Source: an uncultured beta proteobacterium
Lineage (GTDB): Bacteria; Pseudomonadota; Gammaproteobacteria; Burkholderiales; Burkholderiaceae_C
NCBI GenBank assembly: GCA_903828665.1
Contig: CAIKMZ010000032.1
Coordinates: 1-35,934 of the forward strand
Direction: 5' to 3'
DNA length: 35,934 nucleotides
Part shown: one piece after another, positions 18,715-27,551 of the stretch
Position numbering within the stretch: the first letter of the stretch is position 1
Layout: every line of letters starts with the position of its first letter
Translations under genes and position numbers: made by a program
Notes under the pieces: generated by a model
Databases searched by the model: none
What the model was told of the DNA's origin: nothing
Seen by the model: only the letters and a program-made list of their open reading frames with translations

Positions 18715-19464
18715 TCAGTGGGCGCCGCAGACCGGGCAACCAGCCTGGCGCGCGATGCGCACTTCGGTGAACTCCATGGCGCGGCCGTCGAGCATCAGCA
18801 GACGACCTGTGAGCGTGCGCCCGGCGCCGCTGAGCAGCTTGAGCGCCTCGGCCGCCTGCATGGAGCCGATGATGCCCACCAGCGGGGCAAAGACGCCCAT
18901 CGTGGCGCAGCGCGTTTCCTCGAAGTCGGTATCGGGCGGGAAGACGCAGGCATAGCAGGGGGACAGCGGGTCGCGCGCGTCGTAGACGCTGATCTGGCCG
19001 TCGAAGCGGATCGCTGCGCCCGAGACCAGTGGCTTGCAGTGCCTGACGCAGGCGGCGTTGATGGCCTGACGCGTGGCAAAGTTGTCGCAGCAGTCCAGCA
19101 CGACATCGGCCTGCGCCACCAGGGTGTCGAGCAGCGCGGCATCGGCACGCGCCACGACCGGCGTCACCTGCACTTCGGGGTTGATGGCGGCAATCGCCGC
19201 CCGGGCCGAGTGCGCTTTGGGTTGACCGACGCGTTCCATGCAGTGCGCAACCTGGCGCTGCAGATTGGTCATGTCCACCGTGTCGTGATCGACCACGGTG
19301 ATGTGGCCGACGCCGGCAGAACCGAGGTAGAGCGCGACCGGTGAGCCCAAGCCGCCGGCGCCGATGATCAGCGCATGGCTGGCCAGGATGCGCGCCTGGC
19401 CTTCGATCCCGATTTCGTTGAGCAGGATGTGACGCGAATAGCGCAGGAGCTGCTCGTCCCTCAT
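18715..19464 (-). CDS. moeB: MoeB/ThiF-family adenylyltransferase (HesA/MoeB/ThiF)
   Basis: A 249-residue cytoplasmic E1-like enzyme that activates the C-terminal glycine of a small sulfur carrier (MoaD or ThiS) by adenylation with ATP. Motifs: start RYSRHILLNEIG; ATP loop GAGGLGSP (about 36-43); NLQRQ arginine; GQPKAHSA lysine; DCCDNFATR aspartate; a candidate catalytic cysteine in ETRCATMG; and zinc pairs CYAC and CPVC. Length is typical. It is the last gene of the gpmA-ctpA-moeB run, 7 bp after the protease gene. MoeB and ThiF are hard to separate by sequence, and some bacteria use one protein for both. Confidence 0.92.
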   Translation of the reverse strand: MRDEQLLRYSRHILLNEIGIEGQARILASHALIIGAGGLGSPVALYLGSAGVGHITVVDHDTVDMTNLQRQVAHCMERVGQPKAHSARAAIAAINPEVQVTPVVARADAALLDTLVAQADVVLDCCDNFATRQAINAACVRHCKPLVSGAAIRFDGQISVYDARDPLSPCYACVFPPDTDFEETRCATMGVFAPLVGIIGSMQAAEALKLLSGAGRTLTGRLLMLDGRAMEFTEVRIARQAGCPVCGAH

Positions 19465-19471
19465 GCCGCGC

Positions 19472-20944
19472 TCATTCTTCCTTCTTTTCTTCCTTGCGCT
19501 CGACCAGTGTCTTGCTGACCATGACCGGCTGCCCCTTGAGCTGGCGCAGCGCCTGGATCAGCTGGAAGTCCTTCTCGGACCCGTACTCCGGCAGCTTGCG
19601 GTCGGCCAGCGGCTTTTTGAGCTCGGCCTCGAGCTTGATGCGCGCTTCCTCGCGCGCCTTCTCGCGCGCATCGTCCTTCTTCTCTTCGCCCTGGCCGTTG
19701 TTCAGGTGCTTCTCCAGATCGGCTTCGCGCGTGCGCAGGGCGGCGAACAGATTGCCTTCCTCGGTCTCGTCGACCATGACATCGGGCACGATGCCCTTGG
19801 CCTGGATCGACTTGCCGCTCGGCGTGTAGTAGCGGCTCGTGGTGAGCTTGAGGGCGGCGGTCGGACAGTTGTCCATGCGGAACGACGGGTCGAGACAAAC
19901 GGCGGTCTGCACCGAACCCTTGCCGAAGGTCTGGTTGCCCAGGATGGTGGCGCGCTTGTGGTCCTGCAGCGCGCCGGCCACGATTTCGCTGGCCGAGGCC
20001 GAGCCCTCGTTGACCAGCACCACCAGCGGCACATTGCGGATGGCGCCCTTGGTCACGTCCTGCAAGTGCCTGATCGGGTCTGCGCCGCCGCGGCGCAGGT
20101 AGAACTCGGGCGCGGCCTTGTGCACGAACTTGCTTTCCGGCAACTGGCCATTGGCCGAGACAACGGTCACGTTTTCCGGCAGGAAGGCGGCCGAGACGGC
20201 GACCGCCGCATCGAGGTAGCCGCCCGGATCATTGCGCAGGTCGAGCACCAGGCCCTTGAGCTTGGGCTCCTGCTTGTAGATTTCCTCGATCTTGCGCGCA
20301 AAGTCCTCGACCGTGCGCTCCTGGAACTGGCTCAGGCGAATCCAGGCGTAGCCGGGTTCGATCACCTTGCTGCGCACCGACTGGGTCCGGATTTCCTCGC
20401 GCGTGATCAGGACCGGGAAGGTGCGGCTCTCATCCTTGCGGTAGATCGAGAGCAGCACCTTTGTGTCGGGCTCGCCGCGCATGCGCTTGACGCCTTCGCT
20501 CAACGTCAGGCCCTTGACCGGCGTGTCGTCGATCTTGACGATCAGGTCGTTGGGCTTGATGCCGGCGCGAAAGGCGGGCGAGCCTTCGATCGGCGAGACC
20601 ACCTTGATCAGCCCGTCCTCCTGCGCGATCTCGATGCCGACGCCGACAAACCTGCCGGTCGTGCCTTCGTTGAATTCCTTGAGCGCTTTCTTGTCGAGGT
20701 ATTGCGAATGCGGGTCCAAGCTGTTGACCATGCCGGTGATGGCGTCGGTGATGAGCTTCTTGTCGTCGACCGGTTCCACGTAGTTGGTCTTGACCATGTT
20801 GAAGACCGCGGCCAACTGCTGCAATTCCTCCAGCGGCAAAGGCGCCAGCGTGCCGCGCGCCACGGTCTGGAGCGAAATGGTGGTCAGGGCGCCGGCCATG
20901 ACGCCGACCAGAATCCAGCCTGCAGGTTTCAATTTATGGCCCAT
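19472..20944 (-). CDS. ctpA: Carboxyl-terminal processing protease, S41 family
   Basis: A 490-residue periplasmic serine protease. An uncleaved anchor or signal segment occupies about 6-28 (PAGWILVGVMAGALTTISL). A PDZ domain lies at about 95-175 (FVGVGIEIAQEDGLIKVV, SPAFRAGIKPNDLIVKID). The S41 domain carries the Ser-Lys dyad: S317 in NEGSASASE and K342 in TFGKGSVQT, exactly 25 apart as in Prc/CtpA enzymes. A charged Glu/Lys-rich tail (about 400-490) ends in KEEKKEE. ATG 20944 (MGHKLKPAG) is the usual betaproteobacterial start; a longer frame to 21019 is less likely. These proteases trim or degrade proteins from an exposed C-terminus and often control peptidoglycan hydrolases. Lies between gpmA and moeB. 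Confidence 0.92.
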   Translation of the reverse strand: MGHKLKPAGWILVGVMAGALTTISLQTVARGTLAPLPLEELQQLAAVFNMVKTNYVEPVDDKKLITDAITGMVNSLDPHSQYLDKKALKEFNEGTTGRFVGVGIEIAQEDGLIKVVSPIEGSPAFRAGIKPNDLIVKIDDTPVKGLTLSEGVKRMRGEPDTKVLLSIYRKDESRTFPVLITREEIRTQSVRSKVIEPGYAWIRLSQFQERTVEDFARKIEEIYKQEPKLKGLVLDLRNDPGGYLDAAVAVSAAFLPENVTVVSANGQLPESKFVHKAAPEFYLRRGGADPIRHLQDVTKGAIRNVPLVVLVNEGSASASEIVAGALQDHKRATILGNQTFGKGSVQTAVCLDPSFRMDNCPTAALKLTTSRYYTPSGKSIQAKGIVPDVMVDETEEGNLFAALRTREADLEKHLNNGQGEEKKDDAREKAREEARIKLEAELKKPLADRKLPEYGSEKDFQLIQALRQLKGQPVMVSKTLVERKEEKKEE

Positions 20945-21071
20945 ATCATCTTTAAATCGGTTGAGGACAGAGCTTGCGCGTTTCACGAGCCTGCGGCGCG
21001 GGCCGCATGATGTCTGCATTGCCCAATATACACGTTTGGAGGATTCCTGGAGCGCAGTGTTCCCTATTTAC

Positions 21072-21815
21072 TCAAGCTTTACCCTGTGCCGCCACCGCGG
21101 CCGCAGCCTTGGCCGCCGCCTCGGCGTCGCCCAGGTAGTAATGGCGGATCGGGGCCAGGTTGTCGTCAAGCTCGTAGACCAGCGGAATGCCGTTCGGGAT
21201 GTTCAGGCCCACGATATCGTCATCCGAGATCTTGTCGAGGTATTTCACCAGCGCGCGGATCGAGTTGCCGTGCGCCGCCACCACGACGCGCTTGCCGGTC
21301 TTCATGGCCGGCGCCAGTGCTTCGTTCCAGAATGGCATGACGCGTGCCACGGTGTCCTTCAGGCATTCGGTCAGGGGCACCTGATCCGGCGCCAATCGGG
21401 CATAGCGCGGGTCGTTGCGCTCGCAGCGCGGGTCGGTCGGCGCCAACGCCGGCGGCGGCGTGTCGTAGCTGCGCCGCCATTGCAGCACCTGGGCATCGCC
21501 ATACTGCTTGGCGACCTCGGCCTTGTTCAGGCCCTGCAGGGCGCCATAGTGGCGCTCGTTGAGGCGCCAGCTGTTGACCACGGGCAGCCAGGTGCGGTCC
21601 ATCTCGTCGAGCACGTGCCACAGTGTGCGCGTGGCGCGCTTGAGCACGCTGGTGTAGGCGACATCGAACTCGTAGCCCTCGGCCTTGAGCAGGCGTCCGG
21701 CTTCCTTGGCCTGCTCGATGCCGGTGGGGGTGAGGTCGACGTCGGTCCAGCCGGTGAAGCGGTTGTCGAGGTTCCAGGTTGATTCGCCGTGGCGGATGAG
21801 AACGAGCTTGTGCAT
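21072..21815 (-). CDS. gpmA: 2,3-bisphosphoglycerate-dependent phosphoglycerate mutase
   Basis: A 247-residue glycolytic enzyme interconverting 3- and 2-phosphoglycerate through a phosphohistidine. The catalytic [10 protein letters not shown] (H9) opens the protein; [24 protein letters not shown] and [11 protein letters not shown] complete the active site. The C-terminal tail is Ala-rich. Normal length for the dPGM family. It heads the leftward gpmA-ctpA-moeB run and is divergent from the rhodanese gene across 127 bp. No strong promoter boxes are obvious there. Confidence 0.96.
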   Translation of the reverse strand: MHKLVLIRHGESTWNLDNRFTGWTDVDLTPTGIEQAKEAGRLLKAEGYEFDVAYTSVLKRATRTLWHVLDEMDRTWLPVVNSWRLNERHYGALQGLNKAEVAKQYGDAQVLQWRRSYDTPPPALAPTDPRCERNDPRYARLAPDQVPLTECLKDTVARVMPFWNEALAPAMKTGKRVVVAAHGNSIRALVKYLDKISDDDIVGLNIPNGIPLVYELDDNLAPIRHYYLGDAEAAAKAAAAVAAQGKA

Positions 21816-21900
21816 GGTGGTATTTGAAGGGTCGGGACCAGGGAATCGGTCGGCATGAATGCGGTTCCGGGGCCTCCATTCTAAAATGATCGGTTAATTC

Positions 21901-21913
21901 GATCCGCCGGATC
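21901..21913. promoter_or_regulatory. Short palindrome in the gpmA/rhodanese divergent spacer
   Basis: GATCCG and CGGATC are perfect 6-base inverted arms around one C. It lies 30 bases before the rhodanese GTG. It is small enough to be chance in GC-rich DNA; an operator role is only possible. Confidence 0.25.
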
Positions 21914-21942
21914 TGGCTTAAAAGCACTTATGAAGGAAACAC

Positions 21943-22350
21943 GTGAAATTTGTTATTGACAACTGGACGCTGATCGCCGTTGCGCTGGCTTCGGCCGGCA
22001 TGCTGTTCTGGCCGGTCCTCAAGGGTGCCACCGGGGGCGGTTTGAGCACGCAGGAAGCGGTGCAACTCATCAATCGGGAAAAAGCCGTCGTCATCGACGT
22101 CTGCGAAGCCAACGAATACGCCGCCGGGCATGTGGGCGGCGCAAGGAACATTCCGCTGAACCAGCTCGAAGAAAAGCTGCCGGGCGCGGTCAAGAACAAG
22201 GCGCTGCCCGTGATCCTGGTTTGCCAGTCCGGTGCGCGCTCGAACCGCGCCGTGGTCGTTGCCAAGAAGCTCGGCTATGAGGGCGCACGGTCCCTGGGCG
22301 GCGGTCTGGGCGCCTGGCGCAGCGCCAACCTGCCGATTGAAAAAGCCTGA
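21943..22350 (+). CDS. Membrane-anchored rhodanese-domain protein
   Basis: A 135-residue protein with one N-terminal membrane helix (about 5-26) and a rhodanese domain (about 35-130). The active loop VCQSGARSNRA has the catalytic cysteine for persulfide transfer. VVIDVCEANEYAAGHVGGARNIP is the usual rhodanese entry. The start is GTG at 21943, decided by AAGGAAA at 21933-21939. This is the yibN-like first gene of the conserved run with grxC, secB and gpsA. The sulfur donor and acceptor are not known. Confidence 0.92.
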   Translation: MKFVIDNWTLIAVALASAGMLFWPVLKGATGGGLSTQEAVQLINREKAVVIDVCEANEYAAGHVGGARNIPLNQLEEKLPGAVKNKALPVILVCQSGARSNRAVVVAKKLGYEGARSLGGGLGAWRSANLPIEKA

Positions 22351-22365
22351 ACACCGGAAATCCAG

Positions 22366-22626
22366 ATGCAACCCGTCAAGATGTACACCACGGCCGTTTG
22401 TCCCTACTGCATGCAGGCCAAGCAGATTCTCAAGTCCAAGGGCGTCGCCCAGATCGAGGAAGTCCGCATCGACACCGATCCCGCGCAGCGCGCCGCGATG
22501 ATGGAGCTCACCGGCCGGCGCACCGTGCCGCAGATATTCATCGGGCAGACGCATGTCGGCGGCTGCGACGACCTGATCGCGCTCGATGCGCGCCAGGGCC
22601 TGCTGCCGCTGCTCAACGCAGCCTGA
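22366..22626 (+). CDS. grxC: Glutaredoxin 3
   Basis: An 86-residue cytoplasmic dithiol glutaredoxin that reduces disulfides and glutathionylated proteins with glutathione. The CPYC active site is at 12-15. The TVPQIFIG cis-proline loop and the GGCDDL glutathione-binding motif are present. Full length for GrxC. It starts 15 bp after the rhodanese stop. A terminator-like hairpin follows before secB. Confidence 0.96.
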   Translation: MQPVKMYTTAVCPYCMQAKQILKSKGVAQIEEVRIDTDPAQRAAMMELTGRRTVPQIFIGQTHVGGCDDLIALDARQGLLPLLNAA

Positions 22627-22652
22627 GATAATCGTAGAGCTTTTCGTTTTCG

Positions 22653-22679
22653 CGCGCTGCGTTACGGCGCGATTTTTTT
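22653..22679 (+). terminator. Rho-independent terminator after grxC
   Basis: CGCGCTG and CGGCGCG form a 7-bp stem (one G-U pair) around the loop CGTTA, followed after one A by seven T bases. It lies 27 bp after grxC and 21 bp before secB, so it would separate or attenuate the rhodanese-grxC transcript from secB-gpsA. Confidence 0.75.
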
Positions 22680-22699
22680 AATGTTCCGAAAGAAGTTCC

Positions 22700-23173
22700 A
22701 TGTCCGAGCAAGCAACTCCCGTGTTCCAGATCCAGCGCGTCTACCTCAAGGGTGCATCGCTGGAGCAGCCCAATTCGCCCGCCATCCTGCTCGAGCAGGA
22801 ATCGCCCTCGGTTGACATCCAGCTCGGCGTCAATGCCGGCCCGGTGGCCGACGGTATTTTCGAGGTGACGATCACCGCCACGGTGCAGACCAAGATCAAG
22901 GACAAGACCGTGTTCCTGGTGGAAGCGACGCAGGCCGGCATCTTCGAGATCCGCAACCTGCCGGAGGATCAGATGGGCCAGATCATGGGCATTGCCTGCC
23001 CGCAGATCGTCTACCCCTACTTGCGCGGCAACGTGGCGGACCTGATCCAGCGCGGCGGTTTCCCGCCCGTGCATCTGGCCGAAATCAACTTCCAGGCCAT
23101 GTTCGAGCAGCAACAGCAACAGCAGGCAGCCGCCGCTGCGGCTGGCGAAGCGCCAAAGATCGTCACCCAGTAG
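22700..23173 (+). CDS. secB: Protein-export chaperone SecB
   Basis: A 157-residue cytoplasmic tetrameric chaperone that keeps preproteins unfolded and hands them to SecA. Conserved parts: [17 protein letters not shown] near the start, the IQLGVNAG strand, [14 protein letters not shown], and the core [20 protein letters not shown]. The tail ends in a Gln/Ala-rich stretch ([15 protein letters not shown]), common in betaproteobacterial SecB. Directly precedes gpsA, as in most Gammaproteobacteria and Betaproteobacteria. Confidence 0.97.
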   Translation: MSEQATPVFQIQRVYLKGASLEQPNSPAILLEQESPSVDIQLGVNAGPVADGIFEVTITATVQTKIKDKTVFLVEATQAGIFEIRNLPEDQMGQIMGIACPQIVYPYLRGNVADLIQRGGFPPVHLAEINFQAMFEQQQQQQAAAAAAGEAPKIVTQ

Positions 23174-23222
23174 CCATTGACAGCGTCCGGGCGCCCTCGC
23201 TCCTGACCGCAGGACTCTTGCC

Positions 23223-24239
23223 ATGAACATCGTCGTGCTGGGGGCCGGTGCCTGGGGCACGGCGCTGGCCGTGAGCGCCGCCGGCAATCCGCTGGCGCAG
23301 CATCGCGTGACGCTGTGGGCGCGCGACGCGGCGCAGCTTGCCGCGATGCAGGCGCAGCGCGAAAACCGGCGCTACCTGCCCGGCGTGGCCTTGCCGCCGG
23401 GACTCCATCTCAGTTCCGTTCCGCTGAACCCGGCAGGGCCGTTGCTCGCCGCGGCGGACCTGATCATAATCGCCACGCCGATGGCCGCCTTGCGCGCGGT
23501 GCTGACGGAACTGGCAGCCTGCCGCGTGCCGGTGGTCTGGCTCTGCAAGGGCTTTGCCGCCGAGGCGCAACAGGCCGGCGGCCTGCTCGCCCATGAGATC
23601 CAGGCGCAGGCCGCGCCGGACCTCCTGGCTGGCGTGCTCAGCGGCCCGAGCTTCGCGCAGGAAGTGGCGCGCGGCCAGCCCACGGCGCTGGTGGCCGCCA
23701 GTGCCCATGCCGTGGTGCGCGATGCCCTCGTTGCAGCCCTGCACAGCCCGACGCTACGCGTCTATGCCAACGACGACATCGTGGGTGTCGAGGTCGGCGG
23801 CGCCGTGAAGAACGTGCTGGCGATTGCCGCCGGTTTGTGCGACGGCCTGCATCTGGGCTTCAATGCGCGCGCCGCCCTGATCACGCGCGGCCTGGCCGAG
23901 ATGACGCGCCTGGGTGTGGCGCTGGGTGCGCGCGCCGAGACCTTCATGGGCCTGAGCGGCCTGGGGGACCTGGTGCTCACGGCCACCGGCGATTTGTCGC
24001 GCAACCGCCAGGTCGGCCTGGCCTTGGCCCACGGCCAGACCCTGGAACAGGCCGTCAGCGCCTTGGGTCATGTGGCCGAAGGCGTCTACTGCGCCCGCGC
24101 CGTGCTGCAGCGTGCGGCGGCCCTCGCCGTCGAGATGCCGATTGCGCAAGCGGTGGTGGCGCTACTCGATGGCAGCATCCAGGCCGCGCAGGCCGTGGCC
24201 CTGCTGATGGGGCGCGAGCCGACGGCCGAGCCGACCTGA
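23223..24239 (+). CDS. gpsA: Glycerol-3-phosphate dehydrogenase [NAD(P)+]
   Basis: A 338-residue cytoplasmic enzyme that reduces dihydroxyacetone phosphate to sn-glycerol-3-phosphate for phospholipid synthesis. The Rossmann loop [12 protein letters not shown] starts at residue 5. Next come [12 protein letters not shown], the [16 protein letters not shown] substrate loop, the catalytic-lysine region [17 protein letters not shown], and [20 protein letters not shown]. Normal length. Lies 49 bp after secB and is convergent with scpA, only 6 bp between stops. Confidence 0.96.
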   Translation: MNIVVLGAGAWGTALAVSAAGNPLAQHRVTLWARDAAQLAAMQAQRENRRYLPGVALPPGLHLSSVPLNPAGPLLAAADLIIIATPMAALRAVLTELAACRVPVVWLCKGFAAEAQQAGGLLAHEIQAQAAPDLLAGVLSGPSFAQEVARGQPTALVAASAHAVVRDALVAALHSPTLRVYANDDIVGVEVGGAVKNVLAIAAGLCDGLHLGFNARAALITRGLAEMTRLGVALGARAETFMGLSGLGDLVLTATGDLSRNRQVGLALAHGQTLEQAVSALGHVAEGVYCARAVLQRAAALAVEMPIAQAVVALLDGSIQAAQAVALLMGREPTAEPT

Positions 24240-24245
24240 GCGGCC

Positions 24246-25106
24246 TCACGCCACCGGCGAATAGGCCAGGCGCACGTAGATCGGCGCAAAGACTTCGGCC
24301 TGGGTGATCTCGATCAGCGTTTCCTTCGCCAGTTCGAGCATGGCGATGAAGGTCACGACCAGCACCGGCACGCCCTTGCCTGCGTCGAACAGTTCTTCGA
24401 ACTCGACAAAGCGCCGGCCCTGCAGTTTCCTGAGCACGATGCTCATGTGCTCGCGCACCGACAGTTCGGCGCGCGTGATCCGGTGGTGCTGCACGAGTTT
24501 GGCGCGCTGCAGGATATCGGCCCAGGCCTGCTGCAGATCGACGACATTGACATCGGGGAAACGAGGCTGCAGCGACTGCTCGATGTAGACCTGCGCCTTG
24601 AGAAAATCGCGGCCGATCTGCGGCACTTCGTTCAGCTGCGCCGCCGCCAGCTTGATGCGCTCGTATTCGAGCAGGCGGCGCACCAGTTCGGCCCGCGGGT
24701 CCTCGGCTTCCTCGCCGGGCGCGGCCTTGCGCGGCGGCAGCAGCATGCGCGACTTGATTTCAATGAGCATTGCCGCCATCAGTAGGTATTCGGCGGCGAG
24801 TTCGAGATTGCGCCCGCGGATCTCTTCGACATAGACGAGGTACTGGCGCGTCACGCCGGCCATCGGGATGTCTAGGATGTTGAAGTTCTGCTTGCGGATC
24901 AGGTAGAGCAGCAGGTCGAGCGGGCCTTCGAAGGCTTCGAGAAAGACTTCCAGCGCGTCAGGCGGGATGTAGAGGTCCTGCGGCATGGCGAACAGCGGCT
25001 CGCCGTAGAGCCGGGCGACGGCCACATGGTCGACGACGATGGGCGTGCCCGACAGATCGGGGTCGGGCGCTGCGCCGAGCGCGCTGAGATCGACAGTCAA
25101 AGGCAT
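24246..25106 (-). CDS. scpA: Segregation and condensation protein A
   Basis: A 286-residue kleisin that links the SMC heads in the chromosome-condensing SMC-ScpA-ScpB complex. The N-terminal kleisin motif FEGPLDLLLYLIRKQNFNI is at about 59-77, followed by EYLLMAAMLIEIKSRMLLP. The C-terminal winged-helix portion (about 215-286) has FVEFEELF and VVTFIAMLELAKETLI. A non-conserved N-terminal extension of some 45 residues is usual in Burkholderiales. It follows the DUF3460 gene by 72 bp. ScpB and SMC are not in the window. Confidence 0.94.
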   Translation of the reverse strand: MPLTVDLSALGAAPDPDLSGTPIVVDHVAVARLYGEPLFAMPQDLYIPPDALEVFLEAFEGPLDLLLYLIRKQNFNILDIPMAGVTRQYLVYVEEIRGRNLELAAEYLLMAAMLIEIKSRMLLPPRKAAPGEEAEDPRAELVRRLLEYERIKLAAAQLNEVPQIGRDFLKAQVYIEQSLQPRFPDVNVVDLQQAWADILQRAKLVQHHRITRAELSVREHMSIVLRKLQGRRFVEFEELFDAGKGVPVLVVTFIAMLELAKETLIEITQAEVFAPIYVRLAYSPVA

Positions 25107-25178
25107 TGATCGGCGATCAAGGAGGAGGGGTGCGGTCTGAATGGCGGCCCGGCTAGCCGCCAGATCCTGCTCCCGGGC

Positions 25179-25385
25179 TTATTGGGTCTCGGTCTGGTAG
25201 ACGTACGGCTTTTGCTCGACCTCGGCCGAGCGGTACTCGCTCCAGGCTTCGCGGTCGACCTTCTTGTCCCACAGCAGGGCACGGCCGGCGAGCTGCCGGG
25301 CCGCCAGTTGCGGGTCCTTCGCCTTGAGCTCGTTGATGAAGTTTGTGGCTTCCGAGTTGTACATGGGACGGTAGAAAATGTGCAT
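25179..25385 (-). CDS. DUF3460 family small protein
   Basis: A 68-residue basic-acidic protein. It matches DUF3460, a betaproteobacterial family: MYNSEATNFINELKAKDPQL, then GRALLWDKK and the end YVYQTETQ. ATG 25385 is supported by AGAGG 8 to 9 bases upstream; the inner ATG at 25364 has no ribosome site. No domain of known function. It stands upstream of scpA, as it often does in Burkholderiales, and is divergent from the hyf operon. Confidence 0.88.
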   Translation of the reverse strand: MHIFYRPMYNSEATNFINELKAKDPQLAARQLAGRALLWDKKVDREAWSEYRSAEVEQKPYVYQTETQ

Positions 25386-25406
25386 GGTTTGAACCTCTTT
25401 CGCGCT

Positions 25407-25412
25407 ATTTTA
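25407..25412 (-). promoter_or_regulatory. Candidate minus-10 box for DUF3460-scpA
   Basis: TAAAAT on the minus strand lies 22 bases before the DUF3460 ATG, inside the small palindrome CGCTATTTTAGCG. No clean minus-35 sequence is seen 17 bases further upstream, so this is only a candidate. Confidence 0.3.
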
Positions 25413-25455
25413 GCGGCTCGATGCGCACGCCTGACCGCTTTCCTTGCAGGTGGCA

Positions 25456-25471
25456 TGGCACGACGGCTGTA
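25456..25471 (+). promoter_or_regulatory. Weak sigma-54-like promoter before hyfB
   Basis: TGGCACG, four bases, then CTGTA resembles the sigma-54 pattern TGGCACG-N4-TTGCA. The minus-24 half is perfect, but the key GC of the minus-12 half is GT. The distance to the hyfB ATG is about 55 bases. E. coli hyf is sigma-54 dependent, which prompted the look. Confidence 0.25.
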
Positions 25472-25526
25472 CCATAGCCGCATGAGCAGAAAAATGTGCC
25501 CGGCTGACCTGACCGACTGAGCTCGC

Positions 25527-27551
25527 ATGAACGGCGTTCCCAACCCTGTTGCCTGGGTCCATCTGGACGGCGCGCTAATGGTTGTGCTGGCCTGGGTCCT
25601 GATCGGCGTCGCCGGTGTCGTCGCGCTCAAGCGGCTGCGCTTCATCGCCATCGTCCTGTTTCCTATGAGCGGCTTCTTTTCGCTGCTGCTGCTGGCGCTG
25701 GGCATCAGCGCGGTCATCAGCGGACCCGAGGTGGCGATATTGCCGCTGGGCCTGCCGCAATTGCCATTTCACCTGCGCCTGGACAGCCTGTCCGCGCTGT
25801 TCCTGATCCTGATCGGCGGCGTCTCGGCCGGCGTCTCAGCCTTTGCGGCCGGCTACTTCCGCAAGGGGGAGGGCACGCCGCCGGGGTTGATCTGCCTCGA
25901 GTACCACGTCTTTCTGGCCAGCATCGTGATGCTGGTTCTGGCCGATGACGCCTATGCCTTCATGGTGGCCTGGGAAACCATGGCCTTCTCGTCGTTCTTC
26001 CTGGTCATGGCGAATCACCGCATACCGGAGATCCGCAACGCGGGCTACCTCTACATGCTGGTCGCGCACATCGGCGCCCTGGGCATCCTGCTGTGCTTCG
26101 GCGTGCTGCAGGCCAATACCGGCGATTACACCTTTGCCAACATGCGCGCCCAGCAGCTGTCGCCGTTCTGGGCCTCGGTGGCCTTTGTGCTGGCGGTGTT
26201 CGGTTTTGGCGCCAAGGCCGGTCTGCTGCCCTTGCACGCCTGGCTGCCCGAGGCGCACCCGGCCGCGCCCTCGCCGTTCTCGGCCCTGATGAGCGGGGTC
26301 ATGCTCAAGATCGCGCTCTACGGCGTGCTGCGCGTGTCCTTCGACCTGCTGCAGACGCGGATCTGGTGGTGGGGCGTGCTGCTGATGGCGGTGGGCCTGG
26401 CCACAGCCCTGTTCGGCGTCGTCTTCTCGACCGTGCAGGTCGAGATGAAGCGGCTGCTTGCCTATTCCTCGATCGAGAACGTGGGCCTGATGGCTGCGGG
26501 CTTCGGCCTGTCGCTGCTGTTCTCGGCCTATGGCATGAGGGCGCTGTCGGCGCTGGCCCTGACGGCGGCGCTGTACCACATGCTGAGCCACGCCTTCTTC
26601 AAGAGCCTGCTGTTCTGCAGCACCGGTGCCGTCATGCATGCCACCGGCGAGCGCAGCTTGGGCAAACTCGGCGGCCTGATCCGCACCATGCCCTGGGTCG
26701 CCTGGCCGACGCTGGTCGGGGCGCTGGCCTGCGCCGGTCTGCCGCCGCTGGGCGGCTTTGTCGCCGAGTGGCTGCTGCTGCAGAGCTTCCTGTTCACCAC
26801 CGGCCTGCCGAGTTCCTTCCTCAACATGCTGGTGCCGGTGCTGGCGGCGCTGATCGCCCTGATCTCGGCGCTGTCGGGTTACACCATGGTCAAGTACTTC
26901 GGCGTCATCTTCCTGGGCCAGCCGCGCGAGGAGAAACTGGCGCAGGCGCATGACGCCGGAACCTGGGAGCGCATCGGCATGCTGTGGCTGGTGGCGGGCT
27001 GCGTGCTGTTGGGCTTGATGCCCAATCAGGTCATCGGCCTGCTCGACCCGGTGACGCAGCGCCTGGTCGGCTCCGGTCTGGCGCAATCGCTCGCGGGCAA
27101 CGGCTGGCTGCTGGTGCCGATGAGCGTCGAGCGCGCCAGCTACGCGCCGGTGATCTTCCTGCTCGGCGTGCTGGCCAGCTTCGGCCTGGCCTATCTGCTG
27201 GTGCGCCGCCTCTACCACGGGCGCACGCGCCGCGCGCCGCCCTGGGATTGCGGCTACCCGTGGCAGACGATGCGCATGCAGGACACGGCCGAAGGCTTCG
27301 GCCAGCCGATCCGCCAGATCTTCGAGCCGATGTTCCGCATGAGGCGCGAGCTGCCCACCCCGTTCGACGCGCAGCCGCGCTACAAGGTGACGTTCGAAGA
27401 CCCGCTCTGGTACTGGCTTTACCTGCCGATCGCCGCGCTGGTTGAACGCATCTCCAAAGTGATCGGCCTGTTGCAGCAGGGCCGCATCGCGGTCTACCTG
27501 ATGTACAGCTTCGTGACGCTGATCGTCGTGCTGCTGGTGGTCAAACAATGA
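25527..27551 (+). CDS. hyfB: Hydrogenase-4 component B-like antiporter subunit
   Basis: A 674-residue inner-membrane protein of the Mrp/NuoL-M-N proton-channel family, with about 15 or more hydrophobic segments. The ion-path residues are present: E150 in VAWETMAFSS, K230 in GFGAKAGLLPLHAWLPEAHP, and K359 in LSHAFFKSLLF. The C-terminal portion after about 500 (YHGRTRRAPPWDCGYPW) is specific to HyfB/HycC. It is the first gene of a six-gene operon; its stop overlaps hyfC by 4 bp. It should translocate protons or Na+ when the peripheral subunits pass electrons. Confidence 0.93.
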   Translation: MNGVPNPVAWVHLDGALMVVLAWVLIGVAGVVALKRLRFIAIVLFPMSGFFSLLLLALGISAVISGPEVAILPLGLPQLPFHLRLDSLSALFLILIGGVSAGVSAFAAGYFRKGEGTPPGLICLEYHVFLASIVMLVLADDAYAFMVAWETMAFSSFFLVMANHRIPEIRNAGYLYMLVAHIGALGILLCFGVLQANTGDYTFANMRAQQLSPFWASVAFVLAVFGFGAKAGLLPLHAWLPEAHPAAPSPFSALMSGVMLKIALYGVLRVSFDLLQTRIWWWGVLLMAVGLATALFGVVFSTVQVEMKRLLAYSSIENVGLMAAGFGLSLLFSAYGMRALSALALTAALYHMLSHAFFKSLLFCSTGAVMHATGERSLGKLGGLIRTMPWVAWPTLVGALACAGLPPLGGFVAEWLLLQSFLFTTGLPSSFLNMLVPVLAALIALISALSGYTMVKYFGVIFLGQPREEKLAQAHDAGTWERIGMLWLVAGCVLLGLMPNQVIGLLDPVTQRLVGSGLAQSLAGNGWLLVPMSVERASYAPVIFLLGVLASFGLAYLLVRRLYHGRTRRAPPWDCGYPWQTMRMQDTAEGFGQPIRQIFEPMFRMRRELPTPFDAQPRYKVTFEDPLWYWLYLPIAALVERISKVIGLLQQGRIAVYLMYSFVTLIVVLLVVKQ